Shown: positions 51,241 through 62,385 of the stretch, one piece after another
How positions within the stretch are numbered: the stretch's first letter is position 1
Layout: every line of letters starts with the position of its first letter
Assembly: GCF_002443255.2 (NCBI RefSeq)
Contig: NW_019211459.1
Span: 3,533,669 to 3,597,668, forward strand
Reading direction: 5' to 3'
Length of the DNA: 64,000 nt
Source of the DNA: Varroa destructor
Lineage: Eukaryota; Arthropoda; Arachnida; Mesostigmata; Varroidae
The notes under the pieces: generated by a model
Seen by the model: only the letters and a program-made list of their open reading frames with translations
Told to the model about the DNA's origin: nothing
Databases searched by the model: none
Position numbers and translations under genes: made by a program

Positions 51241-54200
51241 GTAAGTGTGCTTAAATGCTTTGAAAATACTTGATTAATTTAGGATTACACATTCGATGTC
51301 TTATTCTTAGCAGGCAGTGGAAGTTTTTTTTTAAACAATAAAGCACATCTATATTACTACATTTCGTTCTTAGTTAAGCTTCAATTTTTTGCAAAAAAAA
51401 AAAAGATTATCACTATATGCTAAGAAATGAGTCAATAGTACTTTTATTTAACATTGAAGTTAAATAGAGCCTTCCAGATATTTAAAAAAAAAAATACTTC
51501 GATCTTGTGTATCGTGTGTCATGCCTTTAATTCGACTCAAATGTAGAAATTCGTTACATCTTCATGACCTACCATGTAATTCATTTCGAAAGCTGATTAC
51601 TCCTCGCGAAAATTAAGAATTCTAGAGTAAGTGAAATGTGGAGCTGTTTCGGCTGATTTATGACTTTGTAAATAATGAGTAGTGGAAAAGGTCTTTGCTC
51701 TCGTTCCAAGTTCTCGTATTAGTATCTGATAATTAATGGCAACTCCCTTAGTAGACCAGTTTCATTACATCTATCATTTAATCATCTGTGAGCAAAAGTT
51801 TTCGCAGTCTCTAATTTTCTTCTATTTGAATATTGATGAACACGTCATCTGCTACTAGTCAATGGAGCTATCTGTTTTTATGGAAACATTTGAAAAATTT
51901 GTATCGATAGTTTAACTAAAATTTTCAATTTGTTAACCTATTTTTGAATGTAATATGATTTTATATGGCCACCCTTATTATCAGTTACTGAAGCGTAATT
52001 CCACAACTCAAAGCAAACTGCTTAATAATAAGGAACAGTACTAAATAGCTGTCGCTCGCCTTATCAAGAAGTCCTTTGGTGAATATCAAGAATATTATGC
52101 TTCTTAAGACTGTAATAGAAACATCGTAACGGTGCTCTGTTAAACATTTTGGTAAATGCACAACGGAATTTTGATGCAGCGGCTAGAAGGCGATGGAGTC
52201 TTGAATGATGGTCGCTTGAAGTAACTTCTTGGCAACGTTCATCGTAAATCTTATTCATCGTATTGGCTTAAAGATTATAATTTCTATTTCTTTATGTTGT
52301 AATTGATCAGCTAGACCAGAATTTGACAGTTGAATATTAGTTTGCAGAGAGAAAAATATACTTTTCCTACAATCTTTTTGTTCCAAAACCAAACAGTTAT
52401 ATTAACAAGGACGATACCTCGCAGTCGAGTAAAATCAGATATCATAGTTTTAGGCAAAGCTTTTCAGTACTACTTATCGGAATTGTTTATCTTCCAGAAT
52501 CTCGAATATGGCCGTTACCTGGCGGAGGTTGTGAAAATTTTGGAAACTGATAAGGAGTTTGCCAAGAAACTTGAAAACGTATCAGAGGCGGACATTAGAG
52601 TAAGCTTCTCAGTTGTTTGTAAATCCCACAAAATCTTAGATATACATGCCTTATTGATTTTTAAGAATTTTTCTTTAGGGATTATTATACGAAACTATGT
52701 ATTACAACCGTTCTTTGATCATATTTCTCGAATTCTATTATATACATCAAAGTTTATTCTTGTGATATATTATTGTATCGAACCTGAAGGAATGGTACAA
52801 TCTCTCTATACTAAGATATCCAATTGATTTTAGCCCGTTTACAACTGTGCTAGTCCTTGCATAACATGATTCCTTATTTCTAGAAATGCTTTGAGTGTTT
52901 AAACCGAGTTACTCGATTTCTCTATTTTAGCGCCAAATTTACTCCTAAGAGGTTAAACCGGTTAACTTTTAATGATGACTTGTCAATTTCAAACGGAATC
53001 GATGCCGAAATTGACTATGTTTAAGGCATGATTTATTTTGTCTAGGGTGTTTCCATTTCCGCACAAGCACATACCCTTGCTCATTAGTTACACCAGAAGT
53101 CTATTTCCGTATCCATGTCTATAGCTGACAAGAAACTGTTTGGTTTCAGAATGGACAAATTGCAACGCATCTTGATTTAGTTGACCATAAAGTTCGGACA
53201 AAATTGGATGAACTTAAAAGGATCGAGGTAGACCGCTTGCGGAAGTTGACTCAAAAAAAGAATGAACTTGAGCATGGTAAGTTAATTTACTCGTCATCAA
53301 TAAAAAAGGAACTTACACTAACAGAGACTCTGACCTTCTAGGCATGTTTACACAGTAATTACGTTTACTTCATTTGAGCCTTTAACCATAATTGTCTGTG
53401 TTCCATGTTCGACTGGTATAGATACCACAACCTCGCATTTGGTTCACCGTAACTTAAAAGTATAGCACTCTATCTTAAAAAGCATATATTTGTAATATAT
53501 TAATTTTTATTGGTTTTCGGAGATTGTGGGAGAAGTTTGCGGCGAAAGGACGTTGGGAAAGGACGAGAATTGAGCTTAGAAACGGTAGTCTTTATGAACA
53601 GTTTTCCATGAACAGCATATTACGATTCGACTGTTTAATTATATAATTTTAAACATCAAGACTCGTACATGCCAACAGCACCTGACCTGTGATTAAATAC
53701 CAAAAAAAAAATTAAATATGATGTTTTTCAGTTTTTTTTTTAACTTCATCCCAGGTTCGTATGCTTTTTGTTAGGACTCTAATCATAAATCAGTAATTTC
53801 GGTTCTTTTTATTGCCAGACACTTAGTTTTTTGACTTGTCGTTCCGTGAACTAGGAACATAACTTAAAACTGACTCGATAAGCGTAGTCGGGTAAATCAA
53901 TGAAAAATAGATCCTTTATAAATAGATCTTTTTCTTCTACCAAACACATCGCTGGTGTTTGAGCTCAAGTGACCTGAGTCAATGCCAACTTCTATAAGTT
54001 GGTAAGCACTTTTCTCTGCCAGTTTTATGCTTAGCAATCAGATTGCTTAATCCATTGCTAAACACAATATCAAGCGATATTAGCGTCGCTTAGCCCTTAT
54101 TCCATTTTTAATTTGTATATTATTTGAGAGTAAGTTCCGTTGGTAAGTGCTAATGGCGAATCAATGAAAATGTTAAAATGATAACTAACATTTCTATGGT

Positions 54201-57200
54201 GGTCGCTTGGCGTTTGTGCTGCTTGAACGGAAGGCGTATACCGAGACGGCCGACTCTGGAGGTCGGTGCCAAAAAAAGGTAACCTAACAATGAACTTCTT
54301 TCTAACTTCGTTGCATTGTCAATAGAAGTCTTTCATCATGTCTTTTATTTAATACGTACCGCAGTTACTTTTTTGACGATGTTCGCTACTCTGTGTTCTT
54401 TACTTCTCGGTCGAGGTTGTTGCCGCAGCTATTTCTCATATTTTTTTTTATTTGTTTGATCATTCTCTCGCGAATTGGTTTTCGAAACTTTAACCGCAGA
54501 TACGCTAAAGACTAACTTTATATCATCATCAAATGTTATCGATAACTTTACCAGATGACTGGAATGAATGTATAGTATTTCTGTGTTTATTACAATATGC
54601 GTTTTGCTGGTTGGTAATTTAAATAGAAAGAAGGGCTGTGTTATCCGTTCTTTTTTTTCGTATAAGTTTACTCACTTCGCTTTGGTTATTTGAGTATTAT
54701 TTAAAAAAAAATATATATATATATATATAACTGCTTGTTAATGCGCGACGTACCGGAAAGTTTCCGGAAATTAAAGTAAGAAATTTGTTGGCAGCTGTCT
54801 CTAAGGGTTGAAATCGAACTATTTCATGATAGGCGTTGAACTATTTTTTAGCAATACGAGTTTTAGCCTTATAATTTTCTGTCACATAACGGAAAAACTC
54901 TACGAACTTTACGAAAAAAACTAAATTAAATTCTAATGTAACCTATAAAAAGAATTAGCTCTCAGATGAAAAAGCAATAAAAAAAGTATATTAAAGTTAC
55001 ATTTTGCTCTAAATTTAATTTTTCTGGATTTAAGCCCGATAGCTTAGACTTAGTTTCAAATGATAAAAGTAATATATTGTATTTTATCAAAATAATCCTT
55101 TTAATGAGGCATTAAATCCCTTTTAAACGAACAGTTTCTAAGCACACGGTCTCCGACCGTTTATGTCCGATTCGGTACTAGAATGGAATACTAACAAAAT
55201 CCACGATGATTTAGCTCTCCTGGGTTGGTGAAAAAGCAATGTAGAATATCCTTTGTGTGATCTTTTTATTTAGTTGTGTGTATTATGCCGAAATTGTATA
55301 AACTTGTGTACCTGTTTAATTAGCGATTTTGTCCTTCATTAACGACAATTTCGTTACTAATCGTGATATATTCAAACAGTAATTATATTTTATGCGAAAT
55401 TTTTTTTATATTATATTTAGCATTCACCCGCGTATTTTACATGTCGTATTTCCTAGCGAACAGGCATTTGTTGGCATACGTTTATGGACAATGATGGCGT
55501 GTGCAGGTACCTCTAAAAGATAATAGTTGGGTCCGTGATTGCGTGATGCCAGTCTAAGCGTACGTCATTGTGCTTTACTTAATAAACATTGAAACAAATT
55601 CTTTTGTATTTTAGGTCTTGATCGTGACAAATTAATCAACGACCATCTGGATCACGACAATCAGCACACATTCGAAATTGAAGATCTGAAGAAGCTAATC
55701 CTCGCTGTAAGTGTATTTTCCTGGTGGCAAAGAAATCACTTACCAATCTGACAGAAGGAAACGGTGAAGAGAGAGCTCTAATAAACAGTTTGTTTCAGGC
55801 GATGGGTCGAGGCTTACCGAAGTGAATTTTTTAATTAAACGAGCAAAGGAAGGTTACCAATGTTGTAAATGTTAATCTGATCCATCACCTTATCATAGGT
55901 ATAATTATAAGTACTAAAATAAGTAAGTGTAATTCGGGCATACAGGTTCCTCATTTTACTGCCAGCACTATTATTTTGAGATAGCAATCAGGTCTGAGGC
56001 CGCTTTCTCAGTAGTTAGCACTATACGGCTAGAAAAATGTTTGGACAAATGCATTTTTCGAAATCAACAACATGTTGACTTGAAAACATTTTTATGAAGT
56101 AAAACGAACTTTTAGTGACAATGCTCCTTTTATTACCGTCGTTTTTTTGGTGCTTGTTCACTAGCTGTTTTATATAGCTGTTTATAGAGATGCGCGGTTC
56201 CTACTATACAGTCAACAGGAGTTACCGCCAGGATATACCGTGTTGTATGTTAGAAAGATCACTTTTAAAGCAAAAGACTGTTCATTGAATGATAAATGGT
56301 GGAACGAATGGCTTAATAACATATTTCAGTGTCAGTTAGTACTTTTTTTTTTTTATATCTACTTTAAATTGGTGTTCTAAGCCACCGACTGCCTAAATAC
56401 GAGGTTGCAAAATTCTGCTCGATGCCATGGATGCTACGATGGTACCACGGCGAAATTTCTGCTTGATGCCATGGAAATGTTTTTATCCGTTTCATAGTCA
56501 TAGAATTGGGCATAATAGACGGTACTTTCGCTAAATCCGACCCTATAAATGGAATCGATTAAGAATATACCGTTAGCAATGAACTATGACTGTGAATCTG
56601 TTTCGAAGGCAACACGCGACCTTGAAAAACTAGATGAAGCTCGTAAAGCTGAATTTAAACAGTACGAGATGGAAAAGGAATTTGAATTTCAACAGGGTCT
56701 TAAGAATATGACCGAAGATCAGAAAAATATCGAGCAGAAAAAACACGAAGATGAAAAGCATCGGAAACATCCCCAAGCACACCATCCTGGAAGTAAGGTA
56801 CGTTGCTGCTATCACATACCCCGGCCACTGTATATATACATTTAGAGTTCGGCACCTAAATTGGAGTTTTCTTGCTTAATTGCCCAAGACTGTGTTCAAA
56901 CAAAGACAGATATTTTAACAAAATGTTTCATATGCGCTAGAAGTATTTCTGCTTAGTAAGTATAAGCACTATTTTAGCTTCAATTTAGTGCTTACGCCGT
57001 GTGTTGTCTTCCTTCAAACAATTCAGCTATCGATGGTCGAAAAACATCGATGCGAACTAACTTCTTTAATAAAGCATTTGTTTTTCTAAAAGAGATATGA
57101 TGGCACTGGACACGATACTCAGAAGCTGAAGTTCGCCCAAAAATTTGCTTCTAACGACAATAGGCACGTCCTTTGGATCGTAAACCTGGTAGTGACTATT

Positions 57201-60200
57201 TTTGCATTCAGTGTAAAAAAGCATTTTCAGAGAAAAATCTTCCTACTACTTTTTTCTTGACGGGACTGAGCGCCAAATTACACCCGTCAAATCTAAACAT
57301 TATTGTTCTTCGTGAACAATCCACAACATCGTACGTCCACTTACATCTGGTTCCACTGATGCCTCTATCGAAACAAAAGGATCATCAGAAATGCACGTTC
57401 TAGCGGCAGCAATCAACTTCCGTAATATCTTTTTTTTGTTTGACGTGGATTTTTCATTGTGCTATATTGGAAATTTTTTCAACTTCTTCTGCAATCGCAT
57501 ATTTATTTACGCAGAACACTATCAGTTTGGAAAGGCCTAAAGAATTCATAATCTCGGTGGGAGTGGTAGACTGAATAATAACTGATCTTAGCTCAAATTA
57601 TGAAAACAACATTCTGTTTTTTATCAGGATGAGTTTGCTATTGTGAAGCAGAAAGGGCTGGCTTTCGCCTGGTACCTGAGGGACGGTATCAGATGAACGC
57701 ATGTCCATTATAATAAACAACACGTTAAGATTTGTCCTAATTTAGGTGCTACACTCTATATATACATATGCACATCGAAGCCATTTTGGCTTTACTTTTG
57801 AATTAAAGCTCTCACATTTTGTTGCGTATGTGTTTGTTTTACTGTCACTAACCCAGTGTCCACTACGTTCTGATTTCTACTGATTAAATACAGGCTCAAC
57901 TAGAGCAAGTGTGGGAGGAAGAGGATCACATGGAAAAGCAAGATTTTGATCCGAAGACGTTCTTCGCAATGCACGACCTTAATGGCGATGGTGTGCTTGA
58001 CGAGCAGGAAGTCGAAGCGATCCTTCAGCTCGAAGCCAAGAAGATGTACATGTCTGACCCTCAAAATCCTGGCGATCCCAGGGTAAGTATTGGCATTCGC
58101 AACATGTTCACGGAAAAAACAAACATTTTTCTTCTTACTATGAAGTCTGTGTCGCACAATTGGTTGTGTCAGTTAAACTTTAAAGCTTTAGATCGGGATT
58201 TTTGTGCAACGCCTTTGCATTAAAAGTTCAATATGTTTGCATCGAATCGACTTATCACAGAATACATCGGCGATGTTGACTTCGCGTTACTAAGCTCATG
58301 TTCACCTATTGGAATTTTTCTATTATGATCGATCTCGTCATTTAATTTTGGTCCTCCAATTTCGCTTCTTTGCCGGCAAAAATCACTACTTGTCTATTTT
58401 CCGTTTCTAGGAAGTAATTGTGGAATCAGCGCTTTAAATGGGTTGCACTGCTACCCTAATATTATATTGGGCTTGGTAAAAAGGTTTAAGAACATCAAAA
58501 ATGCTTTATCCTTTAATTTGGTTATAAACCTAACCCAAAAGTAGACAAGCAATTGGGATACAATATGTTCTCCCTAATACTTTTATGTTCGCATTATAAT
58601 TTATTTACTATTTTAGAGAAGCTAACAAATGTTTTGTTAATGCCCCCGTATAAGGCAAAACATTCCAGATTCGATTTAGCTTTTTTCACTTCTGACACCT
58701 GTCACCTAAGTTTTTAAAAGCCGATTCTCATATGTATTGAGTGGTTTCTAATTTTATCCAAAAAAGATTACCCAGGACATCGTTTTGTCAGAGAAAAGTA
58801 AATTACGTTTTTAGGATATTTCACTATATTTTATTTCCGTTAAGAGTATTTAATTAAACACATAAATATGTAGGTGTCCTGAAACATTTGGGATCAGTTT
58901 GAAGGACATAAATTAATATGAAAAACAAATAAAAACCAGAAAAAAATCCTATCCGTGAGCGATACCTAGGCACTTCGTTATCTCGACGCTTTGCTTGTCG
59001 GGCGGAACACTAAGATCGGGAGCTGTCCGGGGCTGGGATTCGTTCATGTATTTCTACATCTGAAAATTAGTTTTCTCATATGTAAACTTTACATTCTCGA
59101 GTTCCGCGTTATGAAGAACCCTGCTGATAAAGAAAATTGTTTCTGCTGTTTTTTGTGAACTTGGATCGCCGTGATAATAAAATAGGTTGTCTATTTTCGA
59201 GGACTTTATAGGTAATTATTAACATATATGGTATGAAACTGCATATTCTGTAAGTCGATGTCATTGACTGTAGTTGCCTTAGTATAGGCGGTGTTACGAT
59301 TATATTATTGTTCTTGTGGTTTCTGTTGTGTTTTGCTTTTGTCCTTTCTTTTTTTTTGAATTTTCAGAGGCAAACGGTAAGTTATAATCCCTTGCGTTAC
59401 ATTCATTTTGCACGGACTACAACTGTTGTTGCACGTTTAACCTGTGCTTATAATTTTGTTATTATTTTTTTTTCAGTCATTTCCCAACCTTTTCTCCCGT
59501 TGTCCACGCTTCAGCTGGTCAATACGTTAACTGTTGCTTAATAGAATGACACTAAACAATGACACATAATATGGTTATAATTAACTTTCCCACGTCTTTC
59601 GAAATCAACTGTTTCCTTTTTTTGAAAGACCTTTTCGTTTTCGGTGTCAATCTCTGGATAAAAATTCCATGAAAGAAGATCAGTATGCGATGTATTCAAT
59701 ATCTTTTGTTACTCACCCGAAAGAAATTACGCTACATTCTAATTACGGAAATTAAAAGGAGAAATTCCGAAGTATCTAATTGAATAGATGATAACTGTTT
59801 TTATTCGTGAAGGACAACACTCTTGATAATAGCCAGTGTTGAATATGGTTATCATTCAGTGTGAAAACTGGTTGGAAAGTATGTAATTCTGCCAAGCTGT
59901 TTTAGAACATGAGTATAAGTAAGACCCCCAATTTATTTTTGTGAAATGTCCTTTATTAATTTTTCCCTCGAGCTTGCTTGGCCGCTTTTGATCTGTTTGT
60001 TATAGTCTTTGCCTTGTACCTATCGCACGGTGTTGTGTGCCGTTTGCCCATGTGCCATTTTGCAGGAAATGGAGGAAGAGGTAAACAGAATGCGTGAACA
60101 CGTCTTCAAAGAAGTCGACAAAGACAAAGATGGTCTGATTTCGAGGCAGGAATTTCTCGACATGACACGAACGCAGGAATTTGAACAGGACAACGGCTGG

Positions 60201-61564
60201 AAAGGATTAGATGAGCAGCAAATTTACACACAGGAAGAGCTACAAAGATTTATGCAAATGCGGGAACAGCAGATGCAAATGGCGATGGTCAGTTTACAAG
60301 AACCAGTAATACTCTATTGTGCATGCTCATGTCACATTTCTTCCGTAGCCATTCTAATTACGCTATAATTTCTTCAAAAAGAGTAACATAATTATGTTTC
60401 GTTGCATATTATTTTCCTAAACATCGCACTTTAAATCTGTGGACCTGAACACGGAGGGCTATGGATCATATTGCGGGGCCCGAGAGCACGATAAATCAAA
60501 GATATTAAAACGTAAAATGAACTTTAGAAAAAAATCTGAACGTAAAAATGTTTAGAATACACTTCGCAAGCCATTGGGTTCTGATTATAACTGTAACATG
60601 ATTTTGTCAATAAGTATCACTTGAACATTTGTTTAATATATTTTTAGGCTCAGGGCTACGGCTATCATCCAGGAGATCCTCCGAATGTTCAGTATCACCC
60701 AGGATATGGGGCTCCTCAGGGCCCTCCGCATGGATACCAACAGGTAAGGAATATTTCACTTCCCTGTTCTCAGATTCGCTGTCTGGAGCGAACTAGAACA
60801 ACGGCCAAATTGTTTTGGTGATGGGCCTCAATAAACATCCCACTACTGATTCTGTAATGCTTGCTGGGCTTTGATAAAGAGGTTTATTAATTTGACTGGA
60901 GCCATTGCAGGCAATACCCCAAATGGGCTACCCACAAGGCCAACGGGTGGCTTACATGCCCCAAGGCGTTGCACAAGTTAATCCAACTATGGGACAACAG
61001 GTTTATCAACAACACGGCGATTACGGCCAGCCACCGCAAGCGCTACCGTCTATGGGACATCAGGGTATCAATCCGCAAATGCCCGTTGCAGCTCCGGTGG
61101 GGCACCAGATGAACCCCAACTCGTACCAACAACTTCCGCAGCATCCGCCGCAGGGACTCCCTCCTCCGAAAGTGACGGTTGGCAACGCGCTAGCTGCTGC
61201 ACCCCAGCCTAACCAGGTACAAAACAATATCAACGAGCAGCTTCTTCCTACTCAGCACCAGTCCCAGCAGTATAACCAGGGAGGAGCTCAGCACTATAAT
61301 GCTCCTTCGCAGCAATTCAATACCGCAAGCTCATCTCGACAGCATCAACAACAGCAGCAGCAGCAGCAGCAGCAGCAAGGACAGTTAAACCAAGTGAGGC
61401 AACAACAACAGCAACTAAATCAACAAGCGTCGTCACAACAGCAAGCATTCCAGCAACCTCATATTCAAGCAAATGCAAATATACAACAGCAGCAACAGCA
61501 GCAGGCCCAGTTTAAACCGGTGAATCCCCCAGTTCTTCCAAATCAAGTCAGTGCTCGGTCATAA
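51067..61564 (+). CDS. NUCB1: Nucleobindin (EF-hand calcium-binding protein), complete nine-exon coding region
   Basis: Joined exons: 51067-51240, 52498-52599, 53150-53276, 55615-55706, 56609-56797, 57894-58082, 60066-60287, 60648-60743, 60911-61564. They give 614 residues. Nucleobindins are Golgi-resident and secreted calcium-binding proteins that also bind G-alpha subunits. Visible features: signal peptide (hydrophobic core about 13-28), N-glycosylation sequon at 52, family-typical YLxEVxxxLETD block (63-77), basic HKVRTKLDELKR segment (105-116), EF-hand loops at 256-267 (D, N, D, D, E ligands) and 309-320 (D, D, D, S, E), both canonical. The region after EF2 (YTQEELQRF) corresponds to the family's G-protein-activating segment. 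Vertebrate members are near 460 residues; here a Q/P/G-rich tail of about 250 residues replaces the leucine zipper. All exon phases agree. The upstream acceptor at 51021 implies an unseen 5' noncoding exon. Confidence 0.93.
52498..52599 (+). CDS. NUCB1: Nucleobindin coding exon 2
   Basis: Residues 59-92, NLEYGRYLAEVVKILETDKE onward, the most conserved N-terminal block of the family. Acceptor CTTCCAG, donor GTAAGC. The intron frame is open on both sides, giving a misleading longer ORF. Confidence 0.92.
53150..53276 (+). CDS. NUCB1: Nucleobindin coding exon 3
   Basis: Residues 93-134 plus one base, HLDLVDHKVRTKLDELKR and a basic helix after it. Corresponds to the family's basic putative DNA-binding region. 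Donor GTAAGT. Confidence 0.92.
55615..55706 (+). CDS. NUCB1: Nucleobindin coding exon 4
   Basis: Residues 135-165. The first codon is completed across the intron. LINDHLDHDNQHTFEIEDL is an EF-hand-like family segment lacking a full ligand set. Acceptor TTTTAG, donor GTAAGT. Confidence 0.92.
56609..56797 (+). CDS. NUCB1: Nucleobindin coding exon 5
   Basis: Residues 166-228, ATRDLEKLDEARKAEFKQYE and a highly charged helical stretch ending HHPGSK. The acceptor (TTTCGAAG) has a poor pyrimidine tract; the start was chosen because it keeps phase and family similarity. Donor GTACGT; a competing GTAAGG four bases upstream would break the frame. Confidence 0.9.
57090..57640 (-). pseudogene. Mariner transposase relic, copy 2, inside nucleobindin intron 5
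   Basis: The minus strand carries a second, more decayed copy of the transposase seen at 20.3-21.35 kb. N-terminal helix-turn-helix: RSVIIQSTTPTEIMNSLGLS, then KLIVFCVNK. A middle block reads DPFVSIEASVEPDVSGRTML, then WIVHEEQ. A catalytic-domain block reads DPKDVPIVVRSKF and LLSIVSS. At least one stop (near 57620) and frameshifts are present, and the C-terminal third is missing. Nucleotide similarity to copy 1 is visible across 57.39-57.64 versus 21.10-21.36 kb. It opposes the host gene's transcription. Short plus-strand open frames here are its shadow. Confidence 0.7.
57894..58082 (+). CDS. NUCB1: Nucleobindin coding exon 6 (EF-hand 1)
   Basis: Residues 229-291. AQLEQVWEE family block, then the canonical EF loop DLNGDGVLDEQE (256-267). 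Donor GTAAGT. Confidence 0.94.
59368..59376 (+). other. NUCB1: Candidate 9-nt nucleobindin microexon
   Basis: AGGCAAACG (Arg-Gln-Thr) is bracketed by a polypyrimidine tract with TTTTCAG and by GTAAGT. Both neighbouring exons end or begin in phase 0, so inclusion adds three residues between Arg291 and Glu292, just before EF-hand 2. Family alignment without it is already continuous, so it would be an optional alternative exon. Confidence 0.35.
60066..60287 (+). CDS. NUCB1: Nucleobindin coding exon 7 (EF-hand 2)
   Basis: Residues 292-365. EMEEEVNRMREHVFKEV, then EF loop DKDKDGLISRQE (309-320), then YTQEELQRF. The donor is GTCAGT, weaker than the others, but it is the only one preserving phase with exon 8. 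Confidence 0.9.
60648..60743 (+). CDS. NUCB1: Nucleobindin coding exon 8
   Basis: Residues 366-397, a Gly/Tyr/Pro/His-rich spacer (GYGYHPGDPPNVQYHPGY). Acceptor TTTTTAG, donor GTAAGG. Not conserved with vertebrates; assigned by phase and composition continuity. Confidence 0.82.
60911..61564 (+). CDS. NUCB1: Nucleobindin coding exon 9 (Q-rich tail) and stop
   Basis: Residues 398-614. Low-complexity Gln/Pro/Gly/Asn-rich tail with an 11-Gln run at 543-553, ending NQVSARS and TAA at 61562-61564. Acceptor CATTGCAG. The vertebrate leucine zipper is absent here. Confidence 0.85.
   Translation, partial: AIPQMGYPQGQRVAYMPQGVAQVNPTMGQQVYQQHGDYGQPPQALPSMGHQGINPQMPVAAPVGHQMNPNSYQQLPQHPPQGLPPPKVTVGNALAAAPQPNQVQNNINEQLLPTQHQSQQYNQGGAQHYNAPSQQFNTASSSRQHQQQQQQQQQQQGQLNQVRQQQQQLNQQASSQQQAFQQPHIQANANIQQQQQQQAQFKPVNPPVLPNQVSARS
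61346..61378 (+). repeat. CAG/CAA repeat encoding polyglutamine
   Basis: Two CAA, eight CAG and one CAA in frame within the last nucleobindin exon. Confidence 0.95.
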
Positions 61565-62322
61565 GCACGATTTTAGCGTGCAGCAGAGAATCATATCGTT
61601 GTTGTAGCACTGGGTTCTGAAACATCTCTGTTTTAGTTCTTTAATATATGTTATATACATTTAATAGATCTTGTTTTAGTTTGTAATGATGAATCATTAT
61701 GGATATAGTAATGTTGTATGCTGCCATTAAGTTACAAAGTCAACGCGATTAACAGATAAAACATCTTGATCCGAACAAGTGGCTAATTATTACTGAGAGA
61801 GTGAAACAAAAGGAAAGAAAGGAGGTCGTGCAAAAAAAGCAACTCGATTGATTAGCGACGCACAATCGATCATTTGGCACCACTGACAGGGCCATTTTGG
61901 TTGGGTTAAAGTGGCAATGACCACTTAGTGGCCCTATCGTTTTACGGATTTCGCCCAACTGTATCAGGCTGCTATATCTGCAGGGGCTATGGATGGATGT
62001 TGGGCTTTATCGCTGATGGAGAATGGGAGAGATATAGAGGTAGATAATTGGCTTAACGTCCAGTCAGACCAGTTTCTAGCTGGATTAGATTTATTGGGCT
62101 CACTTAAAAAACCCGAATGTTATTTTCTAATTAAGGTTGCTATTTGTTTTTCTGTTATGAACGTAGTGTTATTCGCGGTGTAGTGTACGCGGATACGAAC
62201 AAAATATTTTACTCATTTTTGTAAAAATCACATTCGGAAGACTTTTCCGTATATATTAAGTTGAGCAACTGCGTTAAAAGCTATACGAAAGGGCACATTT
62301 TGACCGGGAACTGTCCAATATA

Positions 62323-62326
<4 letters not shown>
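61565..62326. other. Nucleobindin 3'-UTR and flank
   Basis: AT-rich with hexamer variants AATATA (about 61643) and AATAGA (about 61666), but no canonical AATAAA. Short open frames at 61.75-62.18 kb are unassigned. Confidence 0.4.

Positions 62327-62383
<57 letters not shown>
62327..62383. repeat. (TA)n microsatellite
   Basis: About 28 TA units. Confidence 0.95.

Positions 62384-62385
<2 letters not shown>

Noticed and set aside
52330..52827. 165-codon open frame
   Set aside because: It is nucleobindin exon 2 (52498-52599) read through into both introns.
57092..57403. Exon-like plus-strand segment (RYDGTGHDTQKLKF) after TTTCTAAAAG and a following 76-codon frame
   Set aside because: The minus strand of this segment aligns with mariner transposase, so the plus-strand frames are its shadow; the family alignment of exons 5 and 6 is continuous without it.
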